Shown: one piece after another, positions 24,678 through 33,394 of the stretch
How the letters are laid out: each line of letters starts with the position of its first letter
Position numbering within the stretch: position 1 is the stretch's first letter
Source of the DNA: Pseudoduganella ginsengisoli
GTDB taxonomy: Bacteria > Pseudomonadota > Gammaproteobacteria > Burkholderiales > Burkholderiaceae_D
Reading direction: 5' to 3'
Length of the DNA stretch: 64,000 nt
NCBI RefSeq assembly: GCF_009720865.1
Contig: NZ_WNLA01000018.1
Location: 1-64,000 of the forward strand
Notes under the pieces: model-generated
What the model saw: the letters and a program-made list of their open reading frames with translations, nothing else
What the model was told of the DNA's origin: nothing
Database searches by the model: none
Translations under genes and position numbers: made by a program

Positions 24678-25898
24678 CTACGTCTGCTTGCCCACGCCTT
24701 CTTCGGGCGGGCGCACATCCTTGAACAGCACATACAGCAGCACGTCATACGTGATTTTCAAGCCGCCGGCCATCACCAGCGGCCAGCCAAACGGTGAGAT
24801 GCCCAGCAGGTATCCGGCCAGTACCGGACTGGCTGCCGCAGCCAGGCTGCGCGGCACGGACGTGATGCTGGCCGCCGCGGCCCGTTCTTCCGGCGGCACG
24901 ATGGCCATCACGTAGGAACTGCGCGTCGGGACGTCCATCTGCGACAGCGCGCTGCGGACAAACAGCAGCAGCACGGCTACCGTCAGCGACGGCGCGAAGG
25001 GTATCGCGATCAGCAGCAGGCTCGAAGGCAGGTGCGTAAACACCATCGTGTTGATCAGGCCAAAGCGGTCTGCCAGGCGCACGGCGGCCAGGTACGACAA
25101 TGCCGCCAGCAAGCCGCAGCATGCAAAGATGGTCCCTGCAGCGGCGACGGACAATTGGAATTGCTGGAACAGCCACAGCGCCAGCAGCGACTGCACCAGC
25201 AAGCCGCCGCCAAACGCGTCGAGGCTGAACAAGGCGGCCAGCGTATAGACGTGGCGCCGCGACTGCCTCAACGGGGAGGGCGCTGCCTTCGCCGCCGCGC
25301 GGGGCCGTGCCGGCAAGCCCCGGTAAATCGCGACAGCCGCCAATCCTGCCGCGCCATACAGGACGAACATGCACTGTAATGCCGTGACGCTGGCCATGCC
25401 CGTTGCCGTCGAGATGAACGCGGGAGCGCCGGCAGCCAAGGCGCCTGCCGCCGCCGACAACGTACCCGTCAGGCTATAGCGGGCGAACAGCGCGGTGCGC
25501 TCCCGGGCCTGGCCGGATTGCGTCAGCAAGGCATGTTCGATCGGCAGGAATACGCTGACGTCGCCACTGGACGGGTTCAGGGTTCCCACCACCGCCACCA
25601 GCAACAGCGGCCAAAAGCCGGGCGCCAGGGCAAAGCCGAATCCCGTCGCGGCCATCAGTAGCGAGGCTGCCAGCAGCAGTGTGCGGGCCTGGAAATGCGT
25701 GGCGCGCATGCCGGTCCATAACACCATGGCGCCGGAACCGGCCAGCGTGGCGGTGGCGATCACACCAATCTCGACCGGCGCCATGCCCAGCGCATGCAGG
25801 TAGACCGGCAGCAAGATACTGATGCAGCCGTCGGCAAATCCGCGCAAGGCGCGCACGTACAGCAGGCGCTTGACGGTACTGGTGTCGCTGTCTGCCAT
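24678..25898 (-). CDS. MFS transporter
   Basis: An inner-membrane transporter of about 406 aa with about twelve hydrophobic segments in two halves. The N-terminus is GFADGCISILLPVYLHALG and the middle loop holds Ala/Arg/Lys-rich RPRAAAKAAPSPLRQSRR. A conserved segment SGDVSVFLPIEHALLTQ with VPTRSSYVMAIVPPEERAAA places it among efflux-type MFS proteins. Substrate unknown. A GTG at 25901 is an equally possible start (GGGAG upstream serves either). It follows the LysR gene on the same strand with a 27-bp gap. Confidence 0.88.
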   Translation of the reverse strand: MADSDTSTVKRLLYVRALRGFADGCISILLPVYLHALGMAPVEIGVIATATLAGSGAMVLWTGMRATHFQARTLLLAASLLMAATGFGFALAPGFWPLLLVAVVGTLNPSSGDVSVFLPIEHALLTQSGQARERTALFARYSLTGTLSAAAGALAAGAPAFISTATGMASVTALQCMFVLYGAAGLAAVAIYRGLPARPRAAAKAAPSPLRQSRRHVYTLAALFSLDAFGGGLLVQSLLALWLFQQFQLSVAAAGTIFACCGLLAALSYLAAVRLADRFGLINTMVFTHLPSSLLLIAIPFAPSLTVAVLLLFVRSALSQMDVPTRSSYVMAIVPPEERAAAASITSVPRSLAAAASPVLAGYLLGISPFGWPLVMAGGLKITYDVLLYVLFKDVRPPEEGVGKQT

Positions 25899-25925
25899 CA
25901 CGCAATTCTCCCGTTGCAGCGCCAG

Positions 25926-26831
25926 CTATCTGGACGCCAGATAATCTTGGTAAAAGCGCGTAAATGCCTGCGCCTTGGCGGAAATGTGGCGGCCGGGCGG
26001 ATACACGGCATACAGGCCGCCGCGCGGCGGCTGCCAGTCCGGCATGACCCGTACCAGCTCGCCCGAGGCCAGGTCCGGTTCCGCGCTGAACTGGTCCAGC
26101 ACGGTGATGCCCGCGCCATGGCGGATCAGCGAGCGCAAGGCGCCCGCCGAATCGGCTTTGATGCGGGCTTTGACTTGCACGGTTTGCATGCCGCCTTCGC
26201 CATTGGTGAACGTCCACGTCAACGGCGCCGGCAGCAAGGTCAGCGCAATCCAGTCGTGCCGCGCCAGGTCGGCAGGGGCTTTCGGCGTGCCGGCGCGGGC
26301 CAGGTACGCCTTGGACGCCACCACGTACTGGCCGAAATCGCCCAGCCGCACTGCGCGCAGCGATGAATCGCGCAGCCAGCCCATGCGGATGGCCACGTCG
26401 ATGCCTTCGGCCACCAGGTCGGCCAGCCGGTCGCTGGTGCGCAAGTCGATGTGCAGGGCGGGGTGCATTGTGGCAAAGCGGGCCAGCGCGGGCGCCAATG
26501 TCTGCGTGCCGTGGTCGACAGGCGCGGCAATGCGCAGCACGCCGGACAGCTGTTCCTGCGTGCCGTGCAAGCCATCGAGCACCATCTGCATTTGCGCCAG
26601 CAGGGGCGCGCATTGCCCATGCAGCGCCTGGCCGGCCTCCGTCAGCACGACTTTGCGCGTGGTGCGGGTAAACAGCGCCATGCCCAGCTGCGTTTCCAGG
26701 CGCGCGATTTCCAGGCTGACCTTGGCCGGCGCCACGTGCAGGCGGCTGGCGGCCGCGGTAAACCCGCCCGCCTCGGCCACCGCCGTAAACACCACGAGGT
26801 CGTTGAGGTTGATGTGCCCGGGGAGCGTCAT
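25926..26831 (-). CDS. LysR-family transcriptional regulator
   Basis: A 301-aa DNA-binding regulator. The N-terminal helix-turn-helix is LNDLVVFTAVAEAGGFTAAASRLHVAPAKVS, followed by the linker helix and a substrate-binding domain (LRIAAPVDHGTQTLAPALARF). It is of the CrgA/AaeR-like subgroup. It is divergent from the NmrA-like oxidoreductase at 26938 and upstream of the MFS gene on its own strand; either could be its target. The 106-bp divergent region is AT-rich. Confidence 0.93.
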   Translation of the reverse strand: MTLPGHINLNDLVVFTAVAEAGGFTAAASRLHVAPAKVSLEIARLETQLGMALFTRTTRKVVLTEAGQALHGQCAPLLAQMQMVLDGLHGTQEQLSGVLRIAAPVDHGTQTLAPALARFATMHPALHIDLRTSDRLADLVAEGIDVAIRMGWLRDSSLRAVRLGDFGQYVVASKAYLARAGTPKAPADLARHDWIALTLLPAPLTWTFTNGEGGMQTVQVKARIKADSAGALRSLIRHGAGITVLDQFSAEPDLASGELVRVMPDWQPPRGGLYAVYPPGRHISAKAQAFTRFYQDYLASR

Positions 26832-26904
26832 AATTATTTAGAAAACCGAATCAATCAATTATGACTCTTATTGTTTATCATATCAATCAAAGCAGGCAAC
26901 ATGG

Positions 26905-26924
26905 CGTCATTCCATTCAATGACG
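26905..26924. promoter_or_regulatory. Palindrome in the LysR/oxidoreductase divergent region
   Basis: CGTCATT and AATGACG form 7-bp inverted arms around 6 nt, ending just before the AGGAG ribosome site of the oxidoreductase gene. Candidate operator or leader hairpin; the flanking region also has AT-rich repeats. Confidence 0.4.
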
Positions 26925-26937
26925 ACAGGAGTACAGC

Positions 26938-27579
26938 ATGAAAATCGCAATCATCGGCGCTACCGGCTATATCGGTTCCAAATTGCTGGCGGAAGCGCTG
27001 GCGCGCCAGCACCAGGTTACGGCGCTGGTATCACGCCCGGAACGGGTTCCGGCCCATCCGGCAGCCACAGCGGTCAAGACGGATGTGCTGGACACGGCGG
27101 CGCTGGCATCGCAGCTGGAAGGCCATGACGCTGTCATCACGGCATTCAGCGGCCACGCGCACGGCGACAATACGTATGACTACTATGTGCAAGGCATGCG
27201 GGCTATCATTGCCGCCGCCAAGCGCGCCCACGTCAGGCGCTTGCTGGTGGTGGGCGGCGCGGGCAGCCTGGAAGTGGCGCCCGGCGTGCAAGTGGTCGAC
27301 ACGCCGGACTTCCCGGAACAGTGGAAGCAAAGTGCGCTGGGTGCGCGTGAAGCGTTGAATCTGCTGCGCAAGGAAGAAACGCTGAACTGGACCATGCTGA
27401 GCCCCGCCGCGCATATCGTGCCGGGCGAACGCACGGGCCGGTTCCGCCTCGGCAAAGACCAGTTGCTGGCCGATGCACATGGCGAGAGCCGCATTTCCGT
27501 GGAAGATTATGCGGTCGCCATGCTGGATGAACTGGCGCAGCCGGCGCACGAACGCAGCCGCTTTACCGTCGCGTATTGA
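26938..27579 (+). CDS. NAD(P)-dependent oxidoreductase, NmrA/atypical SDR
   Basis: A 213-aa Rossmann protein. The dinucleotide-binding motif is IGATGYIGSKL at the N-terminus, and DVLDTAALASQLEGHDAVITAFSG and RLLVVGGAGSLEVAPG are typical of the YwnB/NmrA-like atypical SDR family (biliverdin-reductase-like or NAD(P)H-quinone related). It lacks the YxxxK catalytic pair, as do relatives. A LysR regulator is divergently transcribed. ATG preceded by AGGAG. Substrate unknown. Confidence 0.88.
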   Translation: MKIAIIGATGYIGSKLLAEALARQHQVTALVSRPERVPAHPAATAVKTDVLDTAALASQLEGHDAVITAFSGHAHGDNTYDYYVQGMRAIIAAAKRAHVRRLLVVGGAGSLEVAPGVQVVDTPDFPEQWKQSALGAREALNLLRKEETLNWTMLSPAAHIVPGERTGRFRLGKDQLLADAHGESRISVEDYAVAMLDELAQPAHERSRFTVAY

Positions 27580-27689
27580 CCCCGGTGTTGTACGTTGTCG
27601 TTCCAAATTGCAAGCAAATGTGACACTTTAATCGGGCGCCGCTGCAGCCGATAAAATGCCGTTTTTCATTTGCACTGGAACTTTGCAAT

Positions 27690-27886
27690 ATGGACGACAA
27701 CGATGACAACAACCCGCTGAACAGGCGCGTCGCCATTGTGCTGGCGGTGCTGGCCATTACCACGCTGACCCGGCAGCGCAGGCTGCGCTGGCCATGGTGC
27801 CGACCGGGTTCGGCGTGTTCATGGGGCTGTGCGGATTGATGGGGTGGCACTGTCATCCGGCCGCGCTGATGGCATTGCTTTCCTGA
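27690..27886 (+). pseudogene. Small membrane-protein gene with apparent frameshift
   Basis: The first frame from ATG 27690 reads MDDNDDNNPLNRR then a hydrophobic AIVLAVLAITT before losing sense and stopping at 27839. A second frame picks up near 27768 with PAAQAALAMVPTGFGVFMG and continues LCGLMGWHCHPAALMALLS to a stop at 27886. Joined, they give a two-helix membrane protein of about 65 aa, so one base appears lost or gained near 27765-27780. It could be a genuine pseudogene or a sequencing error. Otherwise this 373-bp gap holds no gene. Confidence 0.45.
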
Positions 27887-27952
27887 TATTGCCATTGCCG
27901 AGGGTGGTGGTTTCAATGCTATAGTGGCTTTCATTGTCACATTCTAGCGCGC

Positions 27953-28690
27953 ATGTTTTTAAAGAACTTCCCATTCGCCGGTTTGCTCGTGGCAGCCTTG
28001 GCCGGCCCTGTATGCGCTGCCGAAGAAATCCGGATTGCGACCGGCCACGGCGCGATTTCCCAGACTGCCTTGTCGGTATTGCACGAAGCGTATCGCCGTA
28101 TCGGCATTACCGTGTATGACACGGCGACGCGGGCGGACCAGTCGCTGCTCGATGCCAACCGGGGCGAACTTGATGGCTTGCCGGCCCGGGTTGCTGGCCT
28201 GGAGCTTAAATATCCGAACCTGATTCGCGTGCCGGTGGCGGTGGTGACGGTCGACGCCATGGTCTTTGGCAACCGTACGCCGCTGGCGCTGCATGGCTGG
28301 GAAAGCTTGCGGCCTTACCGCATTGGTATCTTGAAAGGGGTGCAATATGCGGAAGATGGCACGCGTGGCATGAAAGTTGACGTGTTTGCCGACAATACGC
28401 AACTGTTCACCAAGCTGGAAAGCGAAGAGATCGACTTTGCCGTCGCCACGCGCATCGAGGGTGTGCTGAAAATGCGGGAATTGCGCACCCGCAAAGTCAC
28501 CATGCTGGAGCCGCCGCTGGCCAAGGTCGTGCTGTACCACTACCTGAACGCCAGCCACCGCGACCTGGTGCCGAAAATTACCGCCAGCCTGGCTGCGATG
28601 GAGCACGAGGGGCGCATGCGCCACATCCTGCAGCAGACGCTGGCGCGCATGCTGGAAGAGACACGCGCCAGCGGCACAAAGAAGCAATAG
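27953..28690 (+). CDS. Periplasmic solute-binding-like protein (SBP_bac_3)
   Basis: A 245-aa exported protein (signal peptide ending PVCAAEE) with the family 3 binding fold: IRIATGHGAISQTALSVLHEAYRRIGI, LDANRGELDGLPAR, YRIGILKGVQYAE, KLESEEIDFAVATRIEG. No transporter genes flank it. This short architecture is common as orphan genes in betaproteobacteria. A TATAGT hexamer lies about 28 bp upstream (27920-27925). Similar in type to the protein at 5177-5920, but not a close copy by eye. Confidence 0.78.
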   Translation: MFLKNFPFAGLLVAALAGPVCAAEEIRIATGHGAISQTALSVLHEAYRRIGITVYDTATRADQSLLDANRGELDGLPARVAGLELKYPNLIRVPVAVVTVDAMVFGNRTPLALHGWESLRPYRIGILKGVQYAEDGTRGMKVDVFADNTQLFTKLESEEIDFAVATRIEGVLKMRELRTRKVTMLEPPLAKVVLYHYLNASHRDLVPKITASLAAMEHEGRMRHILQQTLARMLEETRASGTKKQ

Positions 28691-28858
28691 GGCGCGGAAT
28701 CCGCCGGTTCCAGGGTGCGTGCAATGAATGTGCATGAATTTGCCCGTTTTCGGGATTTGTGTGCGTAAATAACACGGAATGGCTGGCGCATCGCGCGCAA
28801 ATTGCATTGCTGGCGCAATACACTTTCATGCATACCTACAACTGACGAGGAGCATGAA

Positions 28859-29935
28859 ATGTCCGATCTGTTTGACAACCCAATGGGCCTGATGGGCTTT
28901 GAATTCGTTGAATTCGCATCGCCAAAGCCAGGCGTGCTGGAACCTGTATTTGAGGCCATGGGTTTCACCAAGGTCGCCAACCACCGCTCCAAGCAAGTGA
29001 CGCTGTACCGCCAGGGCGGCATCAACTTCATCATCAATAATGAACCGGGCAGCGCGGCTGCGTACTTCGCGGCGGAACATGGCCCGTCCGCGTGCGGCAT
29101 GGCGTTCCGCGTGAAAAACTCGCAGCACGCCTACCGCCGCGCGCTGGAACTGGGCGCGCAAGCGGTCGACATGCCGGTCGGCCCGATGGAATTGCGTTTG
29201 CCTGCCATTAAAGGCATCGGCGGCGCGCCGCTGTACCTGATCGACCGCTTCGAAGAAGGCAAATCCATTTACGACATCGACTTCGAATACATCGAAGGCG
29301 TGGACCGCAACCCGGTGGGTTTCGGCATGACGGAAATCGACCACCTGACGCACAACGTGTACCGTGGCCGCATGGCTTACTGGGCCGGCTTCTATGAAAA
29401 GCTGTTCAACTTCCGCGAACTGCGCTACTTCGACATCAAGGGCGAATACACGGGCCTGACGTCCAAAGCCATGAGCGCGCCGGACGGCAAGATCCGCATC
29501 CCGCTGAACGAAGAATCGTCCAAGGGTTCGGGCCAGATCGAAGAATACCTGATGCAATTCAATGGCGAAGGTATCCAGCACATCGCGCTGTTCACGCCGA
29601 ACCTGATCGACACGCTGGACCGCCTGAAAGAAGCCGGTGTGCCGCTGATGGATGCGCCGCCAGCCACCTACTACGACATGCTGGAAGGCCGCCTGCCGGG
29701 CCATGGCGAGCCGGTGGAGGCGCTGAAAACGCGCGGCATTTTGCTGGACGGCGATACGTCGAACGGTAACCGCCGCCTGCTGCTGCAAATCTTCTCTAAA
29801 ACCCAGCTGGGTCCTGTATTCTTCGAGTTCATCCAGCGCAAAGGCGATGAAGGCTTTGGTGAAGGCAACTTCAAGGCGCTGTTTGAATCCATCGAGCGCG
29901 ACCAGATCCAGCGCGGCGTGTTGAAAGCTGACTAA
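28859..29935 (+). CDS. hppD: 4-hydroxyphenylpyruvate dioxygenase
   Basis: Converts 4-hydroxyphenylpyruvate to homogentisate in tyrosine degradation; cytoplasmic Fe(II) enzyme. The 358-aa chain has two VOC domains; the iron ligands are His in EIDHLTHNV, His in GIQHIALF and Glu in FFEFIQRKG, followed by the conserved C-terminal [18 protein letters not shown] at 28859 follows GAGGAG. The aromatic aminotransferase gene starts 18 bp downstream, so the first two steps of tyrosine breakdown are one operon. The homogentisate pathway genes (hmgA, maiA, fah) are not in the window. Confidence 0.97.
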   Translation: MSDLFDNPMGLMGFEFVEFASPKPGVLEPVFEAMGFTKVANHRSKQVTLYRQGGINFIINNEPGSAAAYFAAEHGPSACGMAFRVKNSQHAYRRALELGAQAVDMPVGPMELRLPAIKGIGGAPLYLIDRFEEGKSIYDIDFEYIEGVDRNPVGFGMTEIDHLTHNVYRGRMAYWAGFYEKLFNFRELRYFDIKGEYTGLTSKAMSAPDGKIRIPLNEESSKGSGQIEEYLMQFNGEGIQHIALFTPNLIDTLDRLKEAGVPLMDAPPATYYDMLEGRLPGHGEPVEALKTRGILLDGDTSNGNRRLLLQIFSKTQLGPVFFEFIQRKGDEGFGEGNFKALFESIERDQIQRGVLKAD

Positions 29936-29953
29936 GCAGATTAAGGAAACAAG

Positions 29954-31147
29954 ATGTTCAAGCATGTGGAACCATTCCCGGGCGATCCTATCCTGACGCT
30001 CAATGAACAATTCGGCGCCGATCCGCGCCCGAACAAAGTCAATCTCAGTATTGGCGTCTACCTGAATGAAGCCGGCAAAATGCCGGCCATGCGCGCCGTG
30101 CTGGCTGCGGAAACCGCACTGGCGGCCGACCTGGGCACGCGCCCATACCTGCCGATGGAAGGCAATGCCGCCTACCGCAAGGCGGTCAGCGCGCTGACCT
30201 TTGGCGACGCTGTTCCAAGCGAGCGGATTGCTGTCGCACAGACGCTGGGCGGCTCCGGCGCGCTGAAAGTGGGCGGCGATTTCATCGCCCGCTACTTCCC
30301 GCAAGCGGCGGTCTGGGTCAGCGACCCAACGTGGGATAACCACCACAGCATTTTCCAGGGCTCGGGCCTGAAGGTAAAAAAATACCGGTACTTCAATCCG
30401 GCTACCGGCCTGGTGGATTTCATGGGCATGCTCAATGCGCTGGAAACCGTGCCGGCCGGCGACGTGGTGCTGCTGCACGCATGCTGCCACAACCCGACCG
30501 GCGCCGACCTCGATGCGCAGCAGTGGCGCGAAGTGGCGGCACTGGTGAAGCGCCGCGGCTTGCTGCCATTCTTTGACATGGCATACCAGGGCTTTGGCCA
30601 GGGTGTCGATGAAGATGCGTTCCCGATCCGCCACTTTGCCGCGCAAGGCATCCCGCTGTTTGCCGCCACGTCGTTCTCGAAGAATTTCTCGCTGTACGGC
30701 GAGCGTTGCGGTTCGCTGTCCGTCGTGTGCGCCGATGCACAGCAGGCCGACAACGTGCTGGGCCAGCTGAAAGCCACGATCCGCCGCAACTATTCGAACC
30801 CGCCCACCCACGGCGCCCGGATCATTGCCCGCGTGCTGGGCGACGCTGCGCTGCGTGCCGACTGGCGCGCCGAACTCGATGGCATGCGCCTGCGCGTGGC
30901 CGCCATGCGCAAAGGCTTGTACGACGCGCTGCGCGAACGCATGCCGCAGGGCGACTTTGAATACCTGGTGCGGCAGACCGGCATGTTCAGCTACACCGGC
31001 CTGACGGCGCAGGAAGTGGAAAGCATGCGCGTGGAATCGGCCGTCTACCTGGTGGGCTCGGGCCGCCTGTGCATCGCGGCGCTGACGCAAGCGACCATAG
31101 CGCCGGCTGCCGATGCCATGGCGCGCGTCCTGAAGCGGCGCGGCTGA
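29954..31147 (+). CDS. tyrB: Aromatic amino acid aminotransferase
   Basis: PLP enzyme that transaminates tyrosine, phenylalanine and aspartate. The 397-aa sequence matches the class I AspC/TyrB family: NLSIGVYLNEAGKMP, ACCHNPTGADL, PLP-binding Lys243 in SFSKNFSLYGER, and RRNYSNPPTHGA. Directly follows hppD, supplying its substrate 4-hydroxyphenylpyruvate, which supports the TyrB rather than AspC reading. Shine-Dalgarno AAGGAA upstream. Confidence 0.93.
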   Translation: MFKHVEPFPGDPILTLNEQFGADPRPNKVNLSIGVYLNEAGKMPAMRAVLAAETALAADLGTRPYLPMEGNAAYRKAVSALTFGDAVPSERIAVAQTLGGSGALKVGGDFIARYFPQAAVWVSDPTWDNHHSIFQGSGLKVKKYRYFNPATGLVDFMGMLNALETVPAGDVVLLHACCHNPTGADLDAQQWREVAALVKRRGLLPFFDMAYQGFGQGVDEDAFPIRHFAAQGIPLFAATSFSKNFSLYGERCGSLSVVCADAQQADNVLGQLKATIRRNYSNPPTHGARIIARVLGDAALRADWRAELDGMRLRVAAMRKGLYDALRERMPQGDFEYLVRQTGMFSYTGLTAQEVESMRVESAVYLVGSGRLCIAALTQATIAPAADAMARVLKRRG

Positions 31148-31162
31148 TTGTTCCCTTCAGCC

Positions 31163-31191
31163 ACGGCGGCGCGCCGGCAGCGCGTCGCCGT
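31163..31191 (+). terminator. GC-rich hairpin after tyrB
   Basis: ACGGCG-g-CGCG and CGCG-t-CGCCGT form an 11-bp stem with one mismatch and a 7-nt loop, 16 bp after the tyrB stop. It lacks an immediate T run. Confidence 0.45.
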
Positions 31192-31374
31192 GTAGTTCAC
31201 GGCAACTCTCTTGTCAGTTTTGAATATCAGGTTGAAATGTGAGTTGATCTAACGATATTCGAAATGTTTTATTTTTATCGAAATTTAATTTCGTAATGTT
31301 GGTTTGCGGCAACAATTAGTAGCCATCAGCATGCTATCGTGCCTCCCAGTTCGTATCGGATTTGGGAGAACACC
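31192..31374 (+). promoter_or_regulatory. AT-rich control region with palindrome, upstream of the lyase-like gene
   Basis: This stretch is strikingly AT-rich for the window. It contains the palindrome CGAAAT-TTA-ATTTCG (31279-31293) and a nearby partial copy around ATTCGAAAT. It leads to the ribosome site GGGAG before ATG 31375. No coding sequence was seen in it. It is a candidate for silencing or regulated expression of the secreted lyase-like protein. Confidence 0.4.
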
Positions 31375-32190
31375 ATGAGCACATTCAAACAAGCCTGCCT
31401 GCTTTCCAGCCTGTTGTTTTGCGGCGCAGCCAGTGCGCAAATCGATCCGCTGATCGGCGGCGTCACCACGCCGTCGGCATTTTATGACCGCTATGCGCTG
31501 GATTCGGCCAGCGGCGGCAATATCAGCTTTATTCCTGACCCGGCGGGCAGCGGCCGCACGGTGGTCAGCAGCGTGGTGCGCAGCACGGACACGCCGGTGG
31601 GCGGCTTGATGCGCACGGATTATTACCCGCTCAATGAAAGCACGGCGTCCGGCGTGCGCTGGTATGGCATCAGCGTATTCTTGCCGGCTGACTGGGTCGT
31701 GCATCCGAATCCCACGGTGATTGCGCAAATCGACAGCAGCAGCACCAATGCCGCCGGGCAGGCCGCGCCGCTGACGCTGCTGGTGCGCGGCGGCGGGCTG
31801 GAATTGAACCTCAACACGAACTTTTTCGACCCGGCCAACGCGACGGCGGACAATTCCGCACGCCAGGTGATACAGCTGGGACCGGCCATCACGAACCGCT
31901 GGTATTGCCTGGTGGTGCGGGCCGACTGGGAAGCGGCCCTTGCGACCGGCGCCACGACGATGTGGATGAACGGTGAAAAAGTATTCAATGCAGCCAATTC
32001 CAGCAATTCCTACTACGGCGCGCTGCAGCGCCCGCGGGCCGGCGTGTCGTTCCCCGGCTTGATGGGTGTGACGGAACGCACGGTGATCTCGGACTTTATC
32101 CGTGTCGGCGGCGCCACCACGACCACGCTGCAGATGTACCAGAACAGCCCCTGCTCGACATTCATCAACGGCTCCACCATCCAGTGGTAG
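31375..32190 (+). CDS. Secreted polysaccharide lyase-like (heparin lyase I-type jelly roll) protein
   Basis: A 271-aa exported protein (signal peptide ending GAASAQ). The beta-rich body with VRWYGISVFLPADWVVHPNPTVIAQID, LTLLVRGGGLELNLN, RWYCLVVRADWE, TTMWMNGEKVFNA and a terminal domain ending CSTFINGSTIQW resembles the heparin-lyase-I/PL-type jelly roll in Pfam's polysaccharide lyase family. Catalytic residues cannot be assigned by eye, so a binding-only role is possible. ATG at 31375 preceded by GGGAG. Confidence 0.65.
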   Translation: MSTFKQACLLSSLLFCGAASAQIDPLIGGVTTPSAFYDRYALDSASGGNISFIPDPAGSGRTVVSSVVRSTDTPVGGLMRTDYYPLNESTASGVRWYGISVFLPADWVVHPNPTVIAQIDSSSTNAAGQAAPLTLLVRGGGLELNLNTNFFDPANATADNSARQVIQLGPAITNRWYCLVVRADWEAALATGATTMWMNGEKVFNAANSSNSYYGALQRPRAGVSFPGLMGVTERTVISDFIRVGGATTTTLQMYQNSPCSTFINGSTIQW

Positions 32191-32230
32191 CGGACGTACA
32201 ATCGCGTATCCCCATCACTGGAGAACGCGG

Positions 32231-33394
32231 ATGCTGGCGAGGCGCTGTGCGGTACTGTTGATCGAACCCAGGGAAGCACTGGAACTGGATTGGCAAGCGA
32301 TGCTGTCCGGTGGCGGCGCGCTGGCCGCGTCGCTGAGCTGGGTGGCGCTGGCGCCGCACCTGGACCGTGAAGTACCGGTGGCGGCGGAAGACGTGGCCGC
32401 GCTGGGACGCGTGGGCCAGACTGTGTGGCAGCCGGTGGCTACGCTGGAACAGCAGCTTGGCGACGCATGCGTCGCGCGCCTGCTGGCATGCGGGCTGCTG
32501 GTGGCGGACGGCGGCGGATTGCCGGACGGCTTGCCAGATGCGCTGGCGCATTTCCGCGCCCGCGACGACGTGCTGCGCGCCCAGCACTGGCGGCCTTTAT
32601 CGGCCGTGGCCCACATGTTCAGCCGGTGGCGCGGCATGCGCAGCGAATCGGGCATGCAATTCCCGACTTTCGACGAACTGGTGCAAGTGTATGGCCAGCC
32701 GCCGGAACCCGCCGTCACGCGCGGCGCGCAGGGCTGCGCCATTGCATTGCCGCAGCCGGAAAAGAGCACGCTGGACGGCGTGCTGCTGCGGCGCTACACG
32801 GGCCGCAATTTCGATACGAAGGCACAGATGCCGCTGGCGCTGGCGGCACGCCTGCTGCAGCGCACTTTCGGCGCGCAGGGCCGGCGTGAAATGGCGCCCG
32901 GTGCATCGGTGCTGAAGAAAACCAGTCCGTCCGCGGGCGGGCTGCACCCGTGTGAAGCGTATGTGCTGGCGCAGCGTATCGATGGCGTGGCGCCGGGCCT
33001 GTACCACTATCACGCGGTGGACCATGTGCTGGAACCGCTGCACATGATGAGCGGCGGCGCGGCGCGGCAATTGGCGCTGGTGGCCGTGGCGGACCAACAA
33101 TGGTTTGCCGATGCGCCATGGATGGTGATCGTGGCCGCCCGGGTGGCGCGCAATTTCTGGAAGTACCGCAACCACGCGAAAGCGCACCGCGCGCTGCTGC
33201 TCGATGCCGGGCATTTGTCGCAGACGCTGTATTTGCTGGCGGCGGAAGCCGGCATGGCCGGTTTCGTCACGGCGGCCATCAATGAGGGGGAACTGGAACA
33301 GGCGCTGGGACTGGATCCGCTGGCCGATATGGTGGTGGCGGTGTGCGGCTGTGGATTGCCCGCGCCCGGCGATTACGTGGAGTTACGTCAATAG
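32231..33394 (+). CDS. SagB/ThcOx-family nitroreductase-like dehydrogenase
   Basis: A 387-aa flavoprotein. The C-terminal half is the SagB-type nitroreductase fold: [12 protein letters not shown] (FMN phosphate site), [65 protein letters not shown] and VAVCGCGLP. The N-terminal ~170 residues (winged-helix-like) resemble the group annotated as putative peptide maturation dehydrogenases, which accompany modified-peptide clusters. SagB enzymes oxidise azolines to azoles in RiPPs. No cyclodehydratase or precursor peptide was found nearby. ATG at 32231 follows GGAG. Overlaps the convergent kinase gene by 12 bp. Confidence 0.85.
   Translation: MLARRCAVLLIEPREALELDWQAMLSGGGALAASLSWVALAPHLDREVPVAAEDVAALGRVGQTVWQPVATLEQQLGDACVARLLACGLLVADGGGLPDGLPDALAHFRARDDVLRAQHWRPLSAVAHMFSRWRGMRSESGMQFPTFDELVQVYGQPPEPAVTRGAQGCAIALPQPEKSTLDGVLLRRYTGRNFDTKAQMPLALAARLLQRTFGAQGRREMAPGASVLKKTSPSAGGLHPCEAYVLAQRIDGVAPGLYHYHAVDHVLEPLHMMSGGAARQLALVAVADQQWFADAPWMVIVAARVARNFWKYRNHAKAHRALLLDAGHLSQTLYLLAAEAGMAGFVTAAINEGELEQALGLDPLADMVVAVCGCGLPAPGDYVELRQ

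Noticed and set aside
27563-27940. 125-codon minus-strand frame in the gap before the solute-binding protein
   Set aside because: Composition is not protein-like, and the plus strand offers a better explanation (a frameshifted membrane protein).
28826-31090. 754-codon open frame on the minus strand opposite hppD-tyrB
   Set aside because: hppD and tyrB are unambiguous on the plus strand; the antisense product has no recognisable domain.
31148-32230. RiPP precursor peptide near the SagB-like gene
   Set aside because: No short frame with a ribosome site and leader-core features was found in this region or just downstream.
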